Below, piece after piece: positions 45,356-49,730 of a stretch of 49,730 bases of DNA. The stretch is from Actinomycetota bacterium. GTDB taxonomy: Bacteria > Actinomycetota > Actinomycetes > Nanopelagicales > Nanopelagicaceae. Position 1 is the stretch's first letter; each line of letters starts with the position of its first letter. Location: NCBI GenBank assembly GCA_014377015.1, contig JACMQL010000044.1, positions 1-49,730 of the forward strand. The letters run 5' to 3'. The notes below the pieces were generated by a model, which was not told the origin of the DNA, did not search any database, and saw only the letters and a program-made list of their open reading frames with translations. The position numbers and the translations under genes were made by a program.

Positions 45356-46957
45356 CTATCGGCGACTAGACCTAATAGCGCGACCTGGAGTGTGCGAAGT
45401 TCGTTTTCCATCTGAAAGTGTTTCCAAGCCATCAATCCAAACCGATTCAAAGCCTGCAGCAGGACGACGAGGATCATCGTATGTTGCGAGATCTAAAACC
45501 GTTTGCGCATCAAAAAGAACCAGATCAGCCTTATAGCCGACTTTGAGCACTCCACGATCTTTGAGCGAAAGTCGTGACGCCGGTCTTCCGGTCATGTGCG
45601 CGACTGTGTCTTCCAGAGTCAATACTTTTTCTTCTCGTGAATAATGACCAAGGTAACGCGCAAATGTGCCGTATCCGCGGGGATGCGGTTTGTTTCCCGC
45701 CAAGATTCCATCACTACCAACCATGTGACGGCGATGGCGCATGATGGCGCGAACATTTCCTTCGTGGCCCGCAAAAATAATGCAAGACGCTCTGAAATCT
45801 TCAGCGAGAATCAAGTCCAAATAGAAATCAATTGGATTCTTACCCTCTGCTCTTGCGATCTCAGCGACATACTGACCGACGTATTTCAGATTCTCTGGCC
45901 GTTCAACTCCAGCGACACGAACGACCTCCAGGTTCACGGTTCCACCGTGCGCGCCATCACTTCCAGTGACAGTCAACTCGTGAATCGCCTTAGCTCGTTG
46001 CGCAGAATCACTCAACCGAATGCGCGCCCCTTCGCTGCCACCGTCCTGCAACCAGGAAGGCAACATGGCATGCAAATATGTTGAGCCCGCAAGATAGGGA
46101 TAAGAATCTAATGAAATATCTAGACCATCATGTTCGGCCTTATCAATGCGATCAAACAATAAATCAGTTCGGTCATGAAATTTAGCAGCACTCATATGAC
46201 AATGCGTTAGATGAAGCGGAGACCCTGAAGCTCGAGAAATTTCTATGCAATCATCAACTGCATCTAGAAAACCTTCGCCATAATTTCTGTGGTGCGGCGC
46301 GTAATATCCGCCGTATTTTGCCACTACTTTGCAGAGCTCGATAATTTCCGCATCATCGGCATACATTGCTGGCGTATAAGTAAGTCCATTTGAGAGTCCA
46401 ACGGCACCTTCTTCCATCCCCTGTGCAACGAGTGACTTCATTCGCTCCAATTCAGCCGGCGAAGCAAGTCCCGCACCATTTCCGCGTGCGACCATGCGCA
46501 CGCTGCCATGTGGCACTAAATAAGCCACATTAACTGCCGCTCCCTTATCCACGATGCTCAAATAATCTGCAACAGAATGAAAATTCCATTTCACTCCAGC
46601 GGGTTCACCATTCCACCCAAAAAGTTGCTGACGCAAATCGTGCAGAGTCTCTTCAGTTGAAGGAACATAACTCAAGCCATCTTGACCAACCACCTCTAAG
46701 GTCACACCCTGCGTCACTTTAGAAAGATGCTCCATATCTGAAATTACGGCAAGGTCAGAGTGAGCATGGAGATCAATGAATCCAGGGGTAAGAGTTAAAC
46801 CAGATGCATCGATTACGCGTCCTTCTTCTTCGCCACGAAGCACGGTTCCAAATTTAGAAATGACTCCATCTTTTACAATCATGTCCGAACGTGTTGCCTT
46901 CGCACCCGTGCCATCGATTGCCTCAGCGCCGCGAATTGTAAAAGTTCTTGGATCCAT
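45356..46957 (-). CDS. N-acyl-D-amino-acid deacylase (D-aminoacylase), divergent copy 2
   Basis: This is a second amidohydrolase of the D-aminoacylase group, with 533 residues. HAHSD near residue 65, HHRNYGEG, LTHCHMS and GSDGILAGNKPHPRGYGTF are present. The loop that holds a metal-ligand cysteine in copy 1 (GNCS) reads VVGQDGLSY, with Asp in place of Cys, so its metal site differs. It is therefore not a simple duplication. ATG has GGGGG four bases upstream, and the gene starts eight bases after the SDR stop. It is co-transcribed with the SDR, RidA and PLP-enzyme genes upstream. Confidence 0.86.
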   Translation of the reverse strand: MDPRTFTIRGAEAIDGTGAKATRSDMIVKDGVISKFGTVLRGEEEGRVIDASGLTLTPGFIDLHAHSDLAVISDMEHLSKVTQGVTLEVVGQDGLSYVPSTEETLHDLRQQLFGWNGEPAGVKWNFHSVADYLSIVDKGAAVNVAYLVPHGSVRMVARGNGAGLASPAELERMKSLVAQGMEEGAVGLSNGLTYTPAMYADDAEIIELCKVVAKYGGYYAPHHRNYGEGFLDAVDDCIEISRASGSPLHLTHCHMSAAKFHDRTDLLFDRIDKAEHDGLDISLDSYPYLAGSTYLHAMLPSWLQDGGSEGARIRLSDSAQRAKAIHELTVTGSDGAHGGTVNLEVVRVAGVERPENLKYVGQYVAEIARAEGKNPIDFYLDLILAEDFRASCIIFAGHEGNVRAIMRHRRHMVGSDGILAGNKPHPRGYGTFARYLGHYSREEKVLTLEDTVAHMTGRPASRLSLKDRGVLKVGYKADLVLFDAQTVLDLATYDDPRRPAAGFESVWIDGLETLSDGKRTSHTPGRAIRSSRR

Positions 46958-46965
46958 CTCTCCCC

Positions 46966-47763
46966 CTACGCACCCATAGTTTTAAACATCGGAGCGGGCC
47001 CCGCGAGAAGTCCCCCGTCAACAATCATCTCCGTGCCAGTCATAAATTCTGAGCGAGATGAAGCCAGGTAAAGAACAGCTTCTGCTATATCTGATGGCTT
47101 ACCGACGCGGCCAATGGGATACCAAGGCTTGAGATCGTCAAAGATTTGAGGGTTTTGTTTCACACGTTCATTCCACGTCTCTGTCGCGATGCTCCCTGGA
47201 ACAACGGTATTGCAGCGGATTCCATCTGGACCATAACGCACTGCAACCGAACGAGTCATGGCATGGATGCCTGCCTTAGCGACCGAGTAAGCATCACTAC
47301 CAATCATGGCTAACGCATTGACGGTTCCCATGTTGATGATATTTCCAGAACCGCTCGCAATCATCCCTGGCAACAGTTGTCGTATGCAAAGGAAAGGTGC
47401 GGTAACAACGATGCGCATGGTCAAATCCCATTCCGCTGTCGTCGTATCCAGCAGCGCCTCACTACCGACCGCAATAGCGTTATTGACCAAAATATCTACT
47501 TTGCCGTACTCGCTCTCAATCTTGGAAAGTGTGGCAACAATGTCGCTCTCATTGCCAAGATCAATCTGAAATCCTTGCGCGTCTCCACCGAGCTCTTTGA
47601 TCTCGGCTACGGTCTTCGAGAGAGTCTCTTGGTTAATTTCAAGTAGCACCACTCTGGCACCACGAAAGGTAGCCATCTTGGCGATCTCTTTGCCGATGCC
47701 TCTTCCAGCGCCGGTAATGACCATTACTTGACCCTGCAGATCAACGCTCAGATCTAATGACAT
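46966..47763 (-). CDS. Short-chain dehydrogenase/reductase (SDR)
   Basis: This is a classical SDR of 265 residues. The nucleotide site is ITGAGRGIGKE, followed by VNNAIAVG in place of NNAG, INMGTVNA and YSVAKAG (Tyr/Lys), with FMTGTEMIVDGG near the C-terminus. At the usual catalytic serine position the reading is GTVNA, so Thr rather than Ser may serve. This SDR belongs to a different subgroup from the two near 34-35 kb. GGAG is six bases before the ATG. The substrate is unknown, but the setting in the D-amino-acid operon suggests oxidation of a hydroxy-acid or sugar part. Confidence 0.9.
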   Translation of the reverse strand: MSLDLSVDLQGQVMVITGAGRGIGKEIAKMATFRGARVVLLEINQETLSKTVAEIKELGGDAQGFQIDLGNESDIVATLSKIESEYGKVDILVNNAIAVGSEALLDTTTAEWDLTMRIVVTAPFLCIRQLLPGMIASGSGNIINMGTVNALAMIGSDAYSVAKAGIHAMTRSVAVRYGPDGIRCNTVVPGSIATETWNERVKQNPQIFDDLKPWYPIGRVGKPSDIAEAVLYLASSRSEFMTGTEMIVDGGLLAGPAPMFKTMGA

Positions 47764-47789
47764 GTACTACTCCCTAGATAAGTTTTGGA

Positions 47790-48164
47790 TTAAAGAGCCA
47801 CAACTAAATCGATCTCGACCAGAATATTGGCCAAGTCAGAACCTACTGTCGTACGAACAGGACGAGGGGCGGGGAAGAACTCTTGATACACCTTGTCGTA
47901 CGCAGCAAAATCTGCGTTGGAATTTTGTAAGTGAGTTGTAACTTTTACGACCTGTGAGAAATCAGCACCTTTAACCCGAAGGATCGCTTGCAAATTCCGT
48001 AGTGTGGATCGAACTTGAGCTTCGATTCCTTCTGGTATCTCGCCCGTCTTCGGATCAACTGGCCCCATGCCACACGTATAAAGAAAACCGTTAGCGACAA
48101 CCCCGTGTGAATACGATCCTCCTGGGGGTGGGGCGTCAGGTGCGGTGATGTGTTCTAGTGACAT
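47790..48164 (-). CDS. RidA-family enamine/imine deaminase
   Basis: This 124-residue protein of the RidA (YjgF/YER057c) family hydrolyses reactive enamine/imine intermediates made by PLP enzymes. The active-site arginine is R104 in APRPVRTTVG and the glutamate is E117 in ILVEIDL. The conserved CGMGPVDPKTGEI is present. GGGAGG is five bases before the ATG. The partner PLP enzyme is encoded immediately upstream, which makes the role coherent: that enzyme would generate an aminoacrylate-type intermediate. Confidence 0.93.
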   Translation of the reverse strand: MSLEHITAPDAPPPGGSYSHGVVANGFLYTCGMGPVDPKTGEIPEGIEAQVRSTLRNLQAILRVKGADFSQVVKVTTHLQNSNADFAAYDKVYQEFFPAPRPVRTTVGSDLANILVEIDLVVAL

Positions 48165-48197
48165 TGCTGCCTCCCTATTTCATTTAGATTAATACTG

Positions 48198-49469
48198 TTA
48201 AAAGAACGTGTGCAATAAATCGACGACCTCGTATTCGTCATTTACAAGGAGCATGTAGCGCCACTTATCAAAAGTGGTGCATGGGTGAGAGATTCCCAAG
48301 CCGACAAGATCCGTCAGGCCCAGGTCCTTGGGATCCTTAAGGAATAAATAGCTGTGTTGATCATTGAGTCGATTGACCTCAGCAGCAAAAGGTTCGACGG
48401 AATTTCCGGCCCCAACTGGGCGCTTCTTGATAGGAGTCGGATTTGCAACGTCCGTACCCAGGTCGCGCTTCCCAACATTGAGAATTGATAAATGGCTTTC
48501 CGGCTGTGAAATCACTTGCGACCAGATTTCAATGGCGGGAATCAATTTGGTATCAACACTTTCGTGCTGAAATGGATAGAACAACTCGTAACCGCCATGA
48601 TCGTGAGAAACATATCCACCGCTGCGTAGCACGATGAGCGACTCTCCGTCGTACTTCGCAAACTCTTCTAGCACCATGTCAAAAAATGAGGTACCGCCCG
48701 CCGATAGGATTATCTTTTCATGCGAGACAAAGGGTCGCGCCAACACTGCGCCAGCAACTACCTTTCGGCAGAACTCCCTAACTTCTTTAGAGCCAGACTC
48801 AGTTCTGTCACTTGCATGCAATATTCCTTCAAAACCCGATACACCCAACAGATTGAGCCTTGAGTCCTCGGAAATAGCCTTTGCAAGTGGAGCCACATCC
48901 GCTAAATCGCGTAAGCCCGCTCGCTCTCCTGGATTGCCGATTTCAATCAGAAGGTGAAGTTTGGGGTTCTCCATCTCAGATATAGCCGCTTGAATCTTTC
49001 CAAGTCCTGCGAGGGAATCAACGTAAAACACAATCTGATTTCCGGGGCGGTTATTTCGCTCTGCAATTGCCCGAATTGCGGTTGGCTCTAGAACTTCGTT
49101 AGCAATTATAACTCTGCTAAATCCGAAATCTAAAAACACATTTGCCTGAAAATAATTTGCAAGCGTGACGCTCCAAGAGCCGGCCTCCATTTGCATCTTT
49201 GCAATCTCTGGGGACATAGTCGTTTTGACATGCGGCGAGTGCACTACCCCAGCCTCTTTGCAATATTGCTCCATGCGAGAAATATTGTGGCGAAGTGCGC
49301 TTTCCCTAATGACGCCGATAGGAAATTGAAAATCCGATCCAAATAATGTCGGTTTTGAATTCAGAAACTCAGCGACTGTCTTGCCGTGAGAAGCAATCGG
49401 AAGTCCCTTGTATCTCGAACTAATAACTTCATTTCTTAAAGCAGAGATATCAATACTTCCACGGGTCAT
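48198..49469 (-). CDS. D-threonine aldolase/D-serine dehydratase-like PLP enzyme
   Basis: This is a fold-type III (alanine racemase-like) PLP enzyme. The PLP lysine is K82 in HSPHVKTTM, and the metal site typical of D-threonine aldolase and eukaryotic D-serine dehydratase is at the C-terminus (GISHPCTTFDKW). The start is placed at ATG 49467-49469 (423 residues), six bases behind a TATAGT -10 box. A frame reaching ATG 49568 would add 33 poorly structured residues and lacks a Shine-Dalgarno. It probably deaminates or cleaves a D-beta-hydroxy amino acid. It heads the operon with RidA, SDR and the two D-aminoacylases. Confidence 0.85.
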   Translation of the reverse strand: MTRGSIDISALRNEVISSRYKGLPIASHGKTVAEFLNSKPTLFGSDFQFPIGVIRESALRHNISRMEQYCKEAGVVHSPHVKTTMSPEIAKMQMEAGSWSVTLANYFQANVFLDFGFSRVIIANEVLEPTAIRAIAERNNRPGNQIVFYVDSLAGLGKIQAAISEMENPKLHLLIEIGNPGERAGLRDLADVAPLAKAISEDSRLNLLGVSGFEGILHASDRTESGSKEVREFCRKVVAGAVLARPFVSHEKIILSAGGTSFFDMVLEEFAKYDGESLIVLRSGGYVSHDHGGYELFYPFQHESVDTKLIPAIEIWSQVISQPESHLSILNVGKRDLGTDVANPTPIKKRPVGAGNSVEPFAAEVNRLNDQHSYLFLKDPKDLGLTDLVGLGISHPCTTFDKWRYMLLVNDEYEVVDLLHTFF

Positions 49470-49475
49470 TTTCGA

Positions 49476-49503
49476 ACTATAGGGCATAAATTCCAGGTGT
49501 GAG
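49476..49503 (-). promoter_or_regulatory. Promoter for the leaderless PLP-enzyme/RidA/D-aminoacylase operon
   Basis: On the minus strand TATAGT (49476-49481, five of six to the -10 consensus) lies six bases before ATG 49467-49469. CTCACA (49498-49503) sits 16 bases upstream of it. This supports a leaderless mRNA and the shorter start. Confidence 0.5.
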
Positions 49504-49607
49504 AGGAGGCGCCTTTTCGCATTGTGAGAAAAAACGGAATTTTCATGCCCGATATTGAAATTATCCATTGATAGATAAACAAGCAGATATTAGGCTCGGC
49601 AAACACG

Positions 49608-49624
49608 TTAATAACACCTATTAA
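49608..49624. promoter_or_regulatory. Perfect 6-bp palindrome in the divergent intergenic region
   Basis: TTAATA-ACACC-TATTAA lies between the PLP-enzyme gene and the divergent gene starting at 49672, about 48 bases before the latter. It is a plausible operator for a local regulator. The rest of the 202-base gap shows nothing further. Confidence 0.35.
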
Positions 49625-49671
49625 TCAAAGGTCTCACTTCTGTCCGATCACTACTTGCCGAAGGAAAAGAC

Positions 49672-49730
49672 ATGGAACTGATTATTGAAGTCCCCGTACT
49701 CGTAGCAGTGAATAGCGAAATGCCGATGAA
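49672..49730 (+). CDS. Start of a divergent gene, truncated by the window edge
   Basis: An open frame begins at ATG 49672 with AAGGA seven bases upstream and reads MELIIEVPVLVAVNSEMPM before the window ends. Only 19 residues are visible, which is not enough to assign a family. The proper Shine-Dalgarno and the preceding palindrome suggest a real gene of the same catabolic region. Confidence 0.5.
   Translation, partial: MELIIEVPVLVAVNSEMPM

Noticed and set aside
48198-49568. The longer start of the PLP-enzyme gene at 49566-49568
   Set aside because: There is no Shine-Dalgarno, the extra 33 residues look unstructured, and a near-consensus -10 box lies inside the extension six bases before a later ATG.

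Overview
The window reads as the chromosome of a streamlined, medium-GC (about 50 %) actinobacterium. The best fit is a freshwater planktonic lineage of the acI/Nanopelagicales type, but that name is an inference from gene content, not a phylogeny. Support comes from the gene order pcrA-sucC-sucD-perM-purN-purH (the mycobacterial Rv0949-Rv0957 neighbourhood), the guaB-guaB3-guaA set, a polyphosphate-type glucokinase, GroEL with a His-rich tail, and the order rplM-rpsI-glmM-glmS-(PAP2)-acpS-alr followed later by tsaE-tsaB-rimI-tsaD-groES-groEL. Intergenic gaps are short, start/stop overlaps (ATGA, GTGA, TAATG) are frequent, and GTG/TTG starts and apparently leaderless genes are common.

From 1 to about 32.6 kb almost everything is on the minus strand and is core metabolism or housekeeping. 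Reading along transcription, from high to low coordinates: ribosomal proteins L13/S9 and the amino-sugar pathway to UDP-GlcNAc (glmM, glmS) with a PAP2 phosphatase, acpS and alr; a branched-chain/neutral amino-acid ABC transporter (livG-F-H-M-K) with a secreted alpha/beta hydrolase, placed between alr and tsaE; the t6A tRNA-modification genes with rimI; a ribbon-helix-helix/Doc toxin-antitoxin pair; a CIRCE-controlled groES-groEL operon closed by a strong terminator; a polyphosphate glucokinase and a dienelactone hydrolase; the guanine-nucleotide block guaB-guaB3-guaA with a secreted cyclophilin; a small secreted/DoxX pair; then pcrA, sucCD, perM, purN and the start of purH. A PIG-L deacetylase (6.36-7.08 kb) is the only clear plus-strand gene in this part.

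From about 32.7 kb to the end lies a catabolic accessory region with mixed orientation. Its left half is sugar-like: a Gfo/Idh oxidoreductase and an SDR facing a paralogous SDR, then a solute-binding protein, two MalF/MalG-type permeases with no ATPase, and an unrecognised TIM-barrel-like protein translationally coupled to the second permease. Its right half is D-amino-acid/peptide-like: a class III aminotransferase, an IclR regulator, an MlrC-type (M81) metallopeptidase, two divergent N-acyl-D-amino-acid deacylases, an SDR, a RidA protein and a D-threonine-aldolase/D-serine-dehydratase-like PLP enzyme. Together these suggest uptake and breakdown of an unusual amino-sugar- or D-amino-acid-containing compound, for example a peptidoglycan fragment or a cyanobacterial nonribosomal peptide. 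The substrate is not fixed by the sequence.

The most notable points are an IMP dehydrogenase from which the whole CBS module is missing, a 17-bp tandem duplication that has produced a six-codon minicistron bridging perM and purN, the MlrC/D-aminoacylase island, and a LivG ATPase with a degenerate signature motif. No rRNA, tRNA, CRISPR array, insertion sequence or phage gene was seen, and no gene-free stretch exceeds about 210 bases.
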